Source of the DNA: Clostridium bowmanii
GTDB lineage: Bacteria > Bacillota > Clostridia > Clostridiales > Clostridiaceae
Reading direction: 5' to 3'
Length of the DNA stretch: 64,000 nt
NCBI RefSeq assembly: GCF_018861315.1
Contig: NZ_JAHLDL010000005.1
Location: 121,783 to 185,782, forward strand
In this document: positions 25,029 through 34,433 of the stretch, piece by piece
How the letters are laid out: every line of letters starts with the position of its first letter
Position numbering within the stretch: position 1 is the first letter of the stretch
The notes under the pieces: model-generated
Database searches by the model: none
What the model was told of the DNA's origin: nothing
Seen by the model: the letters and a program-made list of their open reading frames with translations, nothing else
Program-made: the position numbers and the translations under genes

Positions 25029-27197
25029 ATGTATAATAATTACTTTTGGGGTGTGATACAATTGAAATATTTTTTGAAAAATTTTTTACTTATTTTAATT
25101 ATAGTGGTTTCCATTGGAAGCATTGTATTTTCAAGCTCAAGTAGCGCTGTATCTTTAACTAGTGAAGAACAACAATGGCTAGCTAAAAATAAAAATAGAG
25201 TTTTAACTCTTGGCATAGACCCGTATTCTGGAAGTGAATATTTTAAATATAATGCTGCAGAAAAAGGATATTTAATTCCACTAATAAAAATTATTAATAA
25301 AGATTTAGGTATTAATATAAGACTTGAAGCATCAAAGACTTGGGGAGAGGTTTATTCTGGACTTCAAAATGGTAGTGTTGATATTCTTTTTGGAGCAAAC
25401 AAAACTCCTGAAAGAGATAAACTCATGGTTTTCACTAAGCCTTTAAGCAAGTCTCCTTATGCACTTATAGCTAGAGAAGGCGGAGATATACATACCATAG
25501 GTGATATTGATAAAAGAGCAATAGGGTTTCTTAAAAATGATATTGTAATGGAACTATTGCCTCAACTTTATAAGAATATAAAGTATGCCCCAAAAACATA
25601 TAATTCTGAAATAGACTTGATATCAGCATTAAAGAATAATGAAATTGATGCATTTATTACATCAGGCGGTGATGCAGTATATGATTATATTTATGAGTTT
25701 CCAGAATTAAAGTATGTTTTTAAGCTAGATAAAATAAGCTCTGATAGAACACTTTCTACAAGAAAAGTGGACAAGATTCTGGCTTCAATATTAGATAAAG
25801 AGGTTAATGAATTATTGGTTAGGAGCCTGCCTAAATTGATGATGGAAAGCGGAATTGAGTATAACATAAAAATTATGAAACTTACACAAAGTGAAACGGA
25901 CTGGCTTAAGAATAATGGCACAGCAACTATTGGTATTACAAAGGATTACCTTCCCTTTGATTATTACAAAGATGGTATTTATGGAGGCATAAGTGGAGAA
26001 ATTACAAAAGATATATCGGCTAAAACTGGTATAAAATTTAATTATGTTTATGATGATTTTGATATACTTGAGCAAAAGCTTGTGAAAGGTGAAATAAATG
26101 TTTTAAATATTGCTAGAACTGATGATAGACTAAAACATATAATATACCCAAGGCCTTACAGCACTGAAAGAGATATAATTATGGGCAAAATTGGAATAAA
26201 AGATGCTAGTGATGTTTTTGGACTTGAAGGAAAAAAAGTTGCTGTTATAAAAGGTTTTTGGCACAATGAATATCTTAGGAAAAACCTTACAAGTGTAAAC
26301 ATTATAGAGACTAACAATATTCAGGAATCACTAAAGCTACTTCAAGAAGGAAAAGTTGAATATATTATAGAAAATCCAAGTGTACTTCGTTTTTATATTG
26401 AAAATATGCAGTTATATGATATTGTTCAAAAGGGAACAACAAGTACAGATTCATACTTATATTATGGAATTTCAAAAAATACTCCTGAACTTGCAAGTAT
26501 AATTGATAAGGTTATCCCTCTTATGGATATGGATGAATTATTCAATGCGGGCTATGCTGAAGTACCTCATGAAACAAGTAATCAGAAATACAAATACCTT
26601 ATTTTTGCAATTCTAGGTCTAGCTGCTTTGATATTTCTGATAATATTGTTTGTAATTAAATTATTTAAAGATTTGATAAGTGAAAAGACTAAGACATCTT
26701 TGCTTAGGGAAAAGGAACATCTTTTATATACGGATGCATTAACAAATGTTTACAATAGAAATTATTATAATGATAAAGTAAAGGACAAGCTAGACACTTG
26801 TAAATATCCTCAGACAATAATTGTTTCTGACGTGAATAATTTAAAAACGGTTAACGACAAATATGGTCATATTATTGGTGATGAATTGTTAAAATGTTTT
26901 GCTGATACACTGAGACAAGCTTTTTCTGAATGTAACCTTATTTTAAGAATGGGTGGTGATGAATTCCTTTTAATATTGGAGAGCATAAATGAAGAGGAAG
27001 TAGATAGGTACATATTAAAGGTTAAAAGGATTATTTCAGAAAAAAGCTTAATAGTTAATATAAATAAAAGCATTAAAATATCTGCAGCATTTGGATATGC
27101 TATAAGACATTGTTCTGAAGAAAATATTGATACCATAATTGCTCTTGCTGATAAAAGAATGTATGAAGATAAAAAGAAAATTAAAAACGAAAAATAA
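25029..27197 (+). CDS. Membrane sensor diguanylate cyclase with two SBP3-type domains
   Basis: A 722-residue protein: an N-terminal signal anchor; a periplasmic-binding-type domain (SBP_bac_3) at about residues 45-285 beginning EEQQWLAKN; a second such domain at about 290-520 beginning SETDWLKNN (both with the pattern of sensor SBP domains); a helix near 530-555; and a C-terminal GGDEF domain with RMGGDEF near residue 641. It should sense an extracellular ligand and make cyclic di-GMP. The RxxD inhibitory site five residues before GGDEF is absent (SECN there). An alternative TTG start at 25062 exists. It is an isolated gene. Confidence 0.9.
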   Translation: MYNNYFWGVIQLKYFLKNFLLILIIVVSIGSIVFSSSSSAVSLTSEEQQWLAKNKNRVLTLGIDPYSGSEYFKYNAAEKGYLIPLIKIINKDLGINIRLEASKTWGEVYSGLQNGSVDILFGANKTPERDKLMVFTKPLSKSPYALIAREGGDIHTIGDIDKRAIGFLKNDIVMELLPQLYKNIKYAPKTYNSEIDLISALKNNEIDAFITSGGDAVYDYIYEFPELKYVFKLDKISSDRTLSTRKVDKILASILDKEVNELLVRSLPKLMMESGIEYNIKIMKLTQSETDWLKNNGTATIGITKDYLPFDYYKDGIYGGISGEITKDISAKTGIKFNYVYDDFDILEQKLVKGEINVLNIARTDDRLKHIIYPRPYSTERDIIMGKIGIKDASDVFGLEGKKVAVIKGFWHNEYLRKNLTSVNIIETNNIQESLKLLQEGKVEYIIENPSVLRFYIENMQLYDIVQKGTTSTDSYLYYGISKNTPELASIIDKVIPLMDMDELFNAGYAEVPHETSNQKYKYLIFAILGLAALIFLIILFVIKLFKDLISEKTKTSLLREKEHLLYTDALTNVYNRNYYNDKVKDKLDTCKYPQTIIVSDVNNLKTVNDKYGHIIGDELLKCFADTLRQAFSECNLILRMGGDEFLLILESINEEEVDRYILKVKRIISEKSLIVNINKSIKISAAFGYAIRHCSEENIDTIIALADKRMYEDKKKIKNEK

Positions 27198-27214
27198 AAG
27201 AAGAATGTATGATG

Positions 27215-27244
27215 AAAAAAAGTGCCTAAATAGGCACTTTTTTT
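27215..27244 (+). terminator. Strong terminator after the diguanylate cyclase
   Basis: Stem AAAAAAGTGCCT with AGGCACTTTTTT and a short AAAT loop. Confidence 0.88.
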
Positions 27245-27291
27245 GATGCTAAATAAATTCCATTTTATCAAAAGTTACACAAAACAAATAA

Positions 27292-27994
27292 AAATGTGGT
27301 TGGATTTGTGCTTTTGGAACCTATAATGATTTACTTCATTTATTGTCCAAAAATGTATTCAAGATAAATTTTAAAGTAAACGAAAAAGTAGATGCTGCTC
27401 TAAAATACGTAAAATATTTAGTCCTGCTATTACTTATAGTTGTTGTATGGACCATGGGATTACCCCTCTATAAAGTTGAGAGTGTATGTGGTGGAGATTG
27501 CATTAATTGTTTAAAGTGTATTGAAACATGTCCTAGGAGTAATACTAAGGTAAATGTTCTTGGTGAAAATATAACTCCTGAACTAGCTAGTTCTGTAGCC
27601 ATAGCTGCTATGGTAGGACTTTATGCTATTAATAATGTAGGGGGGATCTGTATTAGCTAAAAGTGCATTAAGCGCATCAACTAGTACGACTGTAAGTACT
27701 AGTACAAATAGCACTTCTCAAAAATATACGGATGGAACCTATACAGGAACTGGCACTGGGTTTAGAAGAGGTACAACTGAAATTTCAGTTACAGTAGAAA
27801 ATAATAAAATCACTAATGTTGAAACAGTATCAAATCAGGATACCCCAAGATTTTACGATGTGGCAGAAAGTACTATAATTTCTGAAATAATCTCAGCTCA
27901 ATCAACTTCTGTAGAAACTGTTTCTGGTGCTACTTACAGTAGTGAAGGAATTATCAGTGCAGCTCAGGATGCGTTAAGCCAAGCTAAAGCATAG
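27292..27994 (+). pseudogene. Decayed NosR-like 4Fe-4S/FMN-binding membrane protein
   Basis: The frame enters without a start codon at 27292 (KCGWICAFGTYNDLLHLLSK, the cysteine motif of the family). It continues through a membrane helix near 27410, a CGGDCINCLKCIETCP cluster site and a second helix. A frameshift in the G-run at about 27640 then moves into a second frame containing a complete FMN-binding domain (YTDGTYTGTGTGF, VETVSGATYSSEGI), ending at 27994. The N-terminal membrane part is missing. The original protein would have shuttled electrons at the membrane. Two lesions make it a pseudogene. Confidence 0.8.
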
Positions 27995-27995
27995 A

Positions 27996-29195
27996 TTAAT
28001 TTAAGTTACCTTTATCACTAATGTTATTAGTATCTAAATTGGGATCAGTAACATTTTCTATTCCTGAAACATTTGTATTGTTTTGAGGGTCTGTTATCTT
28101 ATCAACATCACTCTTTAAAATATCTCCAGTAGGAGATGGTGTTGTACCACTTATTGATTTTTGAAAATTATCATCTGGAGTTGTAATAACTGGACTATCT
28201 GCAACTTGATTAATATCACTTAATGTCTTTTGTTTAGGTACAATAGTTGTGTTGGCAATGTATATATTTACCATGCTCTTGGAATAAACTACAGCCGGAG
28301 AATAATCCTCGATTTGATTAGTTTTTAAATTTAATTCAATTAAGTTATCTAATCCTTTTAAAGGGTCTATGTTACTCATTTGATTAGTAGATAAATCTAA
28401 ACTAGTCAAGTTCGTTAAACCTTTTAAGGAATCTATATTACTCATCTGATTAGTAGCTAAATCTAAATTGATCAAGTTAGTTAAACCTTTTAAAGATTCT
28501 ATGTTGCTGATTTGATTAGTGGCTAAATCTAGATTAGTTAAGTTGGTAAGTCCTTTTAAGGGCTCTATGTTAATCATTTTATTTGTAGCTAAATATAAAT
28601 TAGTTAACTTAGTTAGATTTTTTAATGATTCTATGTTACTCATTTGATTAGCAGTTAGATTCAAATGAGTCAAGTTAGTCAAACATTTTAAAGGTTCAAT
28701 GTCACTCATCTGATTAGTAGCTAAATCCAGATTAGTCAAGTTAGTCAAATTTTTCAAAGGGTCTATGTTACTTATTTGGTTAGTGGCTAAATTCAAATTA
28801 GTCAAGTTAGTTAAATGCTTTAAAGGACTTATGTTGATAATATGATTATTACCTAAATTTAACGAGGACAAATTAGTTAAATGCTCTATACCTGAAAGAT
28901 TCGCAATATGTTTGCCCTCAGCATTTTGAAGCTTTGTTATCTTATCAACATCATCCTTTAAAATATCTCCAGTAGGGCATTGTATTTCATCTCTTATTGT
29001 TTGTTCTAAATTCTTATCTGGAAATGTAATAACTGTACTCTCCGTAACCTGGACGCTTATTGAGGTTTGTTCAGTAGCGCTATTTGAAAACACAATTTGT
29101 GCAGAACTACAACCAACAATACTAATACTAAATAAAAAAATAGTAATGCTATTTATAAACTTAAATTTAATATGTATTTCATTTATCATATTCAT
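27996..29195 (-). CDS. Leucine-rich-repeat lipoprotein
   Basis: A 399-residue secreted protein. The N-terminal signal sequence ends in a lipobox (SIVGC), so it is probably lipid-anchored. The start may be ATG 29195 or, with better spacing to GGAGG, ATG 29189. A cap region (PDKNLEQTIRDE, ILKDDVDKITKL) precedes nine 22-residue internalin-type repeats of the pattern LTNLTNLDLATNQISNIEPL. The C-terminus repeats a degenerate copy of the cap (ILKSDVDKITDPQN). It likely mediates surface protein binding. It converges on the FMN-binding pseudogene, one base apart. The repeats are also 66-bp DNA repeats and may vary in number. Confidence 0.9.
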   Translation of the reverse strand: MNMINEIHIKFKFINSITIFLFSISIVGCSSAQIVFSNSATEQTSISVQVTESTVITFPDKNLEQTIRDEIQCPTGDILKDDVDKITKLQNAEGKHIANLSGIEHLTNLSSLNLGNNHIINISPLKHLTNLTNLNLATNQISNIDPLKNLTNLTNLDLATNQMSDIEPLKCLTNLTHLNLTANQMSNIESLKNLTKLTNLYLATNKMINIEPLKGLTNLTNLDLATNQISNIESLKGLTNLINLDLATNQMSNIDSLKGLTNLTSLDLSTNQMSNIDPLKGLDNLIELNLKTNQIEDYSPAVVYSKSMVNIYIANTTIVPKQKTLSDINQVADSPVITTPDDNFQKSISGTTPSPTGDILKSDVDKITDPQNNTNVSGIENVTDPNLDTNNISDKGNLN

Positions 29196-29260
29196 GATCC
29201 TCCAGTTATAGTAATATATTCACATTTAACGTTGTTAGTGTATATTAAGCCCATAAGCAA

Positions 29261-30718
29261 TTACGAATAAACATCTGAGAGCTCTACTTTTATACTTTCA
29301 TCTCCACTTTTAACTTTGCTATTATATTGATCATTTTCTTCAATTACCTTGGCTGAAGGAAGTGAAACGATAAAATTGCTTCCTTTTCCAAATTCACTTT
29401 CAGCACATATACTACCGCCATGTAATTCTACGATGGATTTAACTAAACTTAAGCCAATCCCCGTACCTTCTGCATTTCTTGATAGTGATTTGTCTACCTG
29501 TTTAAATCTATCAAATATCATATCTAAGTTCTTTTTTTCAATTCCAATTCCATTGTCTTTAACTGATATTTCAACAAATTCATTTTTATCCACAACGTCT
29601 ACAAATATTCCATCACCAACTTTTGAAAACTTTATTGCATTTGATATAAGATTTAATAATATTCTCTGTATCATTTCGGGGTCACAAGCAATAATTTTTT
29701 CTTCTGTATCTGTATCAAAAATAATATGTAAGCCTTTGCTGTCGGTAAAATCAGTTACAGACATCACTATGTCTTCTACAACTTCCACTATATTGTTATT
29801 TGACAAGTTTAATTTAAAAAATCCTGCTTGAATTTTTGATGAATCAACTATATTATTTATAAGTTTTGATAACCTATAAGAATTTAGTTTCATTGAGTCA
29901 AGATATTTAATTATTGTGTCTTTTCGCTGGTCTAATGAACCATTATTGCAATACATTTGGAAGAGTTGTATTGCTGAAAAAATCACATTTAATGGTGTTT
30001 TAAGTTCATGTGAGATGTTTGCAGTAAATTCTTCGTGGGATATTAGTAATTTTTGTAATTCTTTGTTCATTTCATTTTTTTTCTTAACTTCTTCGTAAGT
30101 ATAATTCCATATATACCTAATAAAGAGAAGATTACATACAATAAGTATAAAGCCTAAGAAGGCCAATAGGCACCGTTGAATTATTTGAGTATTTGCAACA
30201 TTGTTACGAGAAATATTTACCTCTAAATTAATTTTGTTTATCAGTATATTATCAGTGGCCCTAAATTGGTCGACTAAATTTTTACCTTTATTTAAGTTAG
30301 ATTTTGCCTGAGCTGAGTTTCCATTATCAACTAAGGATATTTGATTTTTAAAAAATGCTTCGATGGATTTCATCTGAGCATTAAGTTGATTAGCAGTTTC
30401 CATTCCTACTGACGTATGTTTCAAATTATCAAGAGAATTATAATAGCCTTGTAATTGATTGTGTCCTAAATAATAGGGCTCTAAAAAACTTTTATCTTCT
30501 GAAATGATATAAGCCCTTATACCTGTTTCTTGGTTAATTAATGATGTTAGAATTTCCGTTGAAAATGTTTTTGCTGGAAGTATTTTTTTTATAATAAAAT
30601 CAGATTCCATACATACCTTATTCATACTATAAATACTAAATAATATTATAACTAGTGATAAACAAGCAATAGAAAAATACCCCAATACCATAGTTCGTCT
30701 ACTTTTATTTTTACACAT
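29261..30718 (-). CDS. Membrane histidine kinase with CHASE3-like sensor
   Basis: A 485-residue kinase: first membrane helix at residues 12-30; an extracellular helical region to about 165 with the CHASE3 pattern (NQETGIRAYIISEDKSFLEP); a second helix at 175-195; HisKA with the phospho-accepting His in SHELKTPLNVIF; then HATPase with N box (NLISNAIKF), DNGIGIEKK and GTGIGLSLVKSIVELHGG. All catalytic motifs are intact. No response regulator gene is adjacent, so it is an orphan kinase. GAGGATAA precedes ATG 30718. It is separated from the LRR gene by 65 bp on the same strand and may be co-transcribed. Confidence 0.92.
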   Translation of the reverse strand: MCKNKSRRTMVLGYFSIACLSLVIILFSIYSMNKVCMESDFIIKKILPAKTFSTEILTSLINQETGIRAYIISEDKSFLEPYYLGHNQLQGYYNSLDNLKHTSVGMETANQLNAQMKSIEAFFKNQISLVDNGNSAQAKSNLNKGKNLVDQFRATDNILINKINLEVNISRNNVANTQIIQRCLLAFLGFILIVCNLLFIRYIWNYTYEEVKKKNEMNKELQKLLISHEEFTANISHELKTPLNVIFSAIQLFQMYCNNGSLDQRKDTIIKYLDSMKLNSYRLSKLINNIVDSSKIQAGFFKLNLSNNNIVEVVEDIVMSVTDFTDSKGLHIIFDTDTEEKIIACDPEMIQRILLNLISNAIKFSKVGDGIFVDVVDKNEFVEISVKDNGIGIEKKNLDMIFDRFKQVDKSLSRNAEGTGIGLSLVKSIVELHGGSICAESEFGKGSNFIVSLPSAKVIEENDQYNSKVKSGDESIKVELSDVYS

Positions 30719-31050
30719 AATAATTATCCTCGATTCTCAAATAAACTTCTATTACAATTTGATTCTATTTTAAATTTAATAGAATTATCTCTTTTAACAT
30801 AATAACACAATATATTACATAATACTACAATATGTTACAATTCATTATAATAAAAAGAATTCATTTATAAATAACTTAACGGTGAGGTTTTCTAATTGCT
30901 TTAAAAATCAGTATTTTGGCTTATAGCTATTGCCTATTGATAACTTTATATCTATTAGTATTTTGAATTTTTAATGATAAATAAAATGTGGTATATTTAA
31001 ACTTAATGTAATAAATTAAAATATAATTTAATATATATGGAAGGAAAATT
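30719..31050. other. Intergenic region between divergent genes
   Basis: An AT-rich promoter region for the kinase (minus) and the desulfidase remnant (plus). TATGGAAGGAAAATT before 31051 is a ribosome binding site. Nothing else stands out. Confidence 0.4.
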
Positions 31051-31370
31051 ATGGATAAAAAGAAAATTGTAGAAGGATGTTAAAGCCCATCATATTACAA
31101 TTGAAGGAATATATAAATGAAACAGATAAATTCGAAGTTCTTGGTGTTATTGGGATTGATGGAAGTCCGAGCTGTGGTGTGAACATTACATGTTGTGGTG
31201 AATGGGGAGGGGAGTTTTCAGGACTAGATGACATTAATGAAGTAATAGATAGGGTACATATTAAAAGTGAAAAAGGTGTTTTTATGGAAGTATTAGAAGA
31301 GCTGATGAAGGAAAATGAAATACATTTACCTATGTTAGGGTTAAAGGGTGCATTGGAGAAAATAGTATAA
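31051..31370 (+). pseudogene. TudS-related desulfidase (CD3072-like), internally deleted
   Basis: A good start (GGAAGG, ATG 31051) gives MDKKKIVEGC and a stop. The C-terminal two-thirds of the family continues in another frame from about 31077: FEVLGVIGIDGSPSCGVN, TCCGEWGGEFSG and a tail ending LGLKGALEKIV. The first conserved cysteine region (around the usual SHCxLN) is missing. So an internal deletion near 31080 joined the first codons out of frame to the rest. The family is thought to bind an Fe-S cluster and remove sulfur from thiolated compounds. An internal ATG at 31077 might give a truncated product. Confidence 0.7.
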
Positions 31371-31418
31371 AAGGAACCTGACCATACCCCCTAAAGAGCA
31401 GGTGTGACAGGTTCCTTT
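31370..31418. terminator. Bidirectional terminator between convergent genes
   Basis: An 11-bp perfect stem (AAAGGAACCTG and complement) with A-run before and T-run after. It serves the plus-strand desulfidase remnant and the minus-strand decarboxylase operon. Confidence 0.8.
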
Positions 31419-31445
31419 AAGATTAAAATTATATGAAAATTATTG

Positions 31446-32240
31446 TTACTTAGACCACCAATCCCATTTTGTGAATGAGTATGGAACAAATCCCATAGGA
31501 TCAATCTTATTGAAGTACATATTTTCGCCAGGTTCTAATGTATTTGTACTAACCATATATTGAGAACCTATCATTCTTACTACTTCAAGTTCTGCCCATG
31601 GATCATGTGGAGAATCTATCATAACTACAGAAGAGGTAGCTAATTTATCTTCTGTTATATCAGCGACTGCTAATTTTTGTTTTATCAAAGTAGGACTTAA
31701 TAAGAAACCACAACCATCTGCTGATTTTGCATAGGTTATATTATACATAAATTCACTTATGGCTTCATTAAGTTCGGAAACTTTACCATCTTCATTTAAT
31801 TTTCCTAACACATCAGCATTAACTGTGAAAAATTCTATTCCATTACGACTAATTTTTCCTACTGCTTTTCCATCTTTTACTTCGAAATCTATGTTCGCCA
31901 TTTTTTTTGGAAGTCCACAAACTTCTCTTCCCATTGACATTGCCATTCCATCAGTAATTGGCATAGATAAACAGTATCTACCTACTGCACCGTCTAATTC
32001 TGCAAGTATAAACAACCCAGCTTCTTTGTATGCAGGAGCAAAGCTTGTTTTAGGATAATTTGCTACAAAAGTTGAAACTAATGGTTTGTTCTTTACTGGT
32101 TTCAATGGAGCTGGAAGTAATTTCGCTATAATTTCTGGTTTTGTTTCCCAAACTGTGTTTAATGTTTCTGCTCCGAAAAATATTGTCTGATTTCCCTGTA
32201 ATGACTTTATTTGATCCATTGTCTTTGTAAAACTATACAT
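31446..32240 (-). CDS. adc: Acetoacetate decarboxylase family protein
   Basis: A 264-residue protein of the acetoacetate decarboxylase family. GREVCGLPKKMANIDFEV holds adjacent lysines at residues 112-113, where the Schiff-base lysine of Clostridium acetobutylicum Adc (Lys115) lies. FAPAYKEAG and GFVPYSF are further family features. It would decarboxylate a beta-keto acid; whether acetoacetate is the true substrate is uncertain because the family is broad. It lies 53 bp after the OYE-type flavoenzyme on the same strand, so it is probably the second gene of that operon. GAGGGGG precedes ATG 32240. Confidence 0.88.
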   Translation of the reverse strand: MYSFTKTMDQIKSLQGNQTIFFGAETLNTVWETKPEIIAKLLPAPLKPVKNKPLVSTFVANYPKTSFAPAYKEAGLFILAELDGAVGRYCLSMPITDGMAMSMGREVCGLPKKMANIDFEVKDGKAVGKISRNGIEFFTVNADVLGKLNEDGKVSELNEAISEFMYNITYAKSADGCGFLLSPTLIKQKLAVADITEDKLATSSVVMIDSPHDPWAELEVVRMIGSQYMVSTNTLEPGENMYFNKIDPMGFVPYSFTKWDWWSK

Positions 32241-32293
32241 AATATAAGCCCCCTCAATTAATTAGTTTTATTTTTATATAATTCTATATCTTA

Positions 32294-34231
32294 CTAAAGC
32301 ACATATGCTTTTTCAAATCCATTTAAAACTGCATCTACGACTCTACCTGGTTTACAAACATCTCCTAATAGTTCAACAATACCATAATTGTCTTCTATTT
32401 CTTTTACTATTTCATTATTGGATTTAACACCTAAAGATAATACTACTGCATCAGCTTTTAATGTAGTCAATTTTTGATCTTTAGTATTTTCAATATCTAT
32501 TTCGCCATCTTTAATATTTATAAGTTTGCTACAAGGCAGAAGTGACACTCCAGCTTTTGCAAGTCTCATACTTATATCTATTACATTAGGTAGATATCCG
32601 GAAGGTCCAATTTTATCTGCCATCTCAATTACAGTTACTTTATTTCCCTTAGAAGTTAATAGCTCAGCTATTTCAAGACCTGTCATTCCTGAACCAGCAA
32701 TTACTATATTCTTATTTTCTAATACAGCCTTGCTTTCTAAAATATCAGTTGATGTATATACAAAGCTTTGGTCTATTCCTGGAATATTTGGAACTATAGA
32801 ATTTGATCCTGCTGCAATAAATACTGCATATGGTTGAATTTTATTAATTTTTTCTAAAGTTGCCTTTTCATTTAATCTTACCTCAACATTTAACTTCTTA
32901 ATTGTTGATTTTTGGTATTCAAGGAACCAATCCAATTTCTCTTTTAGTGGAGGTTTAGTAGCAAGATATACATTTCCACCTAAATATTCTTTTTCTTCAA
33001 ATATTATAGGAACAAATTGTTTTAATGCTAAAACCCTTGCAGCTTCCATTCCGGCAGGACCACCACCAACAATTACAACTTTTCTACCTTCTCCGGTCTT
33101 TGGAAAATCAGGATATTCTAATTCTCTTCCCACTCTTGGGTTAACTGCACATTTTATGTTTTCGCATTTCATAACACTTTCTATACAGTTAAGACATGAT
33201 ATACAAGGTCTAATATCGTCTTCTCTACCTTGTTTTGCTTTAATGCCCCATTCTGGATCTGCCAATTGTGCTCTACCTAGTGCAACAAAATCCAAATTAT
33301 CCTCGTTTAATATAGTTTCTGCCATATCAGGTTTTCTAATGACATCACAAGCGATTACAGGGATTTTAACTGCGGCTTTTATAGCTTTAGCTAAATGTCT
33401 TTTCCAGCCTTGAGGATATGAAATTGGTTCTATTATTGTAGTAACCGATTCATATGTTCCAGAGCTTACATTAATAACATCTATACCTATTTTTTCTAAA
33501 TAAATTGCTTCTTGAATTGCCTCTTCTAAAGTTATGCCATCTTTAACAAATTCATTTCCATCAATTCTTACTGATATTGGGAATTTAGGACCACATTTTG
33601 CACGTATACCCATGATTATCTCAGTTATAAATCTCATTCTTTTTTCAAAACTGCCACCATATTTATCTTCTCTATGATTTGATTGTGGGCTCAAAAACTG
33701 TGCAACAAGATATCCATGAGCAGCATGAATTTCTACTCCATCTATACCAGCCATTTGTGCAAAAACAGCACCCTTTACAAATTTTACAACTAGTCCTTCA
33801 ATTTCAGTTATTGTCATCTCTCTAGGCATTTCGCCAATAGCTGATGACATTATAGGACTTGGTCCAGCTATTTGACGACCATCAATCATCATAGCGTGAT
33901 TTTCTCTACCTGGATGATGTAATTGCAAAAATATTTTTGTGTTATGTTTATGCATTCTACTAGAAAGATTTTCCAGTCTTGGAATTTGTTTTAGGCTCAT
34001 TGAACACAATTGATTGGGCATTCCTGCTCCAGTTTCATCATCTATTCTAGTGATTTCAGTGATTATGAGTCCACATCCACCTTTTGCTCTTTCTTCATAA
34101 TAAGCAATGATTTCATTAGATGCTTCCCCAGTATAGGAAGCCAAATTCGTTCCCATTGCAGGCATTACTATTCTATTTTTTATTTCTAAGCTACCTATTT
34201 TACCCTTGCTGAAAAGCTTTTCATATTTCAT
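32294..34231 (-). CDS. OYE-type Fe-S flavoenzyme, 2,4-dienoyl-CoA reductase-like
   Basis: The start is ATG 34231 behind GGGAGGG; an upstream in-frame ATG at 34339 lies in the promoter. The 645-residue enzyme has an old-yellow-enzyme TIM barrel (residues 1-335, with GGCGLIITE, HHPGREN, HAAHGYLVAQFLSP), a 4Fe-4S cysteine set at about 343, 346, 349 and 361, and a two-part FAD/NAD(P) domain (VVIVGGGPAGMEAARVLA near 386, IVIAGSGMTGLEIAELL). Relatives reduce enoates, dienoyl-CoA or steroid double bonds using NAD(P)H. It is the first gene of an operon with the decarboxylase. A 20-bp palindromic site lies at 34339-34358. Confidence 0.9.
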   Translation of the reverse strand: MKYEKLFSKGKIGSLEIKNRIVMPAMGTNLASYTGEASNEIIAYYEERAKGGCGLIITEITRIDDETGAGMPNQLCSMSLKQIPRLENLSSRMHKHNTKIFLQLHHPGRENHAMMIDGRQIAGPSPIMSSAIGEMPREMTITEIEGLVVKFVKGAVFAQMAGIDGVEIHAAHGYLVAQFLSPQSNHREDKYGGSFEKRMRFITEIIMGIRAKCGPKFPISVRIDGNEFVKDGITLEEAIQEAIYLEKIGIDVINVSSGTYESVTTIIEPISYPQGWKRHLAKAIKAAVKIPVIACDVIRKPDMAETILNEDNLDFVALGRAQLADPEWGIKAKQGREDDIRPCISCLNCIESVMKCENIKCAVNPRVGRELEYPDFPKTGEGRKVVIVGGGPAGMEAARVLALKQFVPIIFEEKEYLGGNVYLATKPPLKEKLDWFLEYQKSTIKKLNVEVRLNEKATLEKINKIQPYAVFIAAGSNSIVPNIPGIDQSFVYTSTDILESKAVLENKNIVIAGSGMTGLEIAELLTSKGNKVTVIEMADKIGPSGYLPNVIDISMRLAKAGVSLLPCSKLINIKDGEIDIENTKDQKLTTLKADAVVLSLGVKSNNEIVKEIEDNYGIVELLGDVCKPGRVVDAVLNGFEKAYVL

Positions 34232-34338
34232 TGTATATAACCCTCCCGTACATTTTTGCTGGTCTTCTAGATTAATTGAATTATAACATTGTAGAAAATG
34301 GCTTACTATGGGAGAAAATCCAAAAACTAATATAATCA

Positions 34339-34358
34339 TTGTGCGTTATGCACTATAA
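34339..34358. promoter_or_regulatory. Palindromic operator, OYE-decarboxylase promoter
   Basis: TTGTGCGTTATGCACTATAA. The same sequence with two changed centre bases, in opposite orientation on the map, occurs at 36026-36045 between the PucR-type regulator and the SDR gene. Relative to the OYE and SDR genes the two copies point the same way. This strongly suggests a shared regulator site, most simply for the PucR-type protein encoded between them. Confidence 0.65.
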
Positions 34359-34396
34359 CATAAATTATTGATGAAATTATATGCGATAAATAAAAA

Positions 34397-34420
34397 TAAT
34401 CTCTGAAAAATCAGAGATTA
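34397..34420 (-). terminator. Terminator of the PucR-type regulator gene
   Basis: A 10-bp stem TAATCTCTGA with complement and AAAA loop, 14 bp after the regulator stop on the minus strand. Confidence 0.75.
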
Positions 34421-34433
34421 TAAAGAGATTTAT

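Noticed and set aside
28340..28870. 66-bp tandem repeats that look CRISPR-like at first glance
   Set aside because: They are in-frame leucine-rich-repeat codons of the lipoprotein gene, without unique spacers or cas genes.
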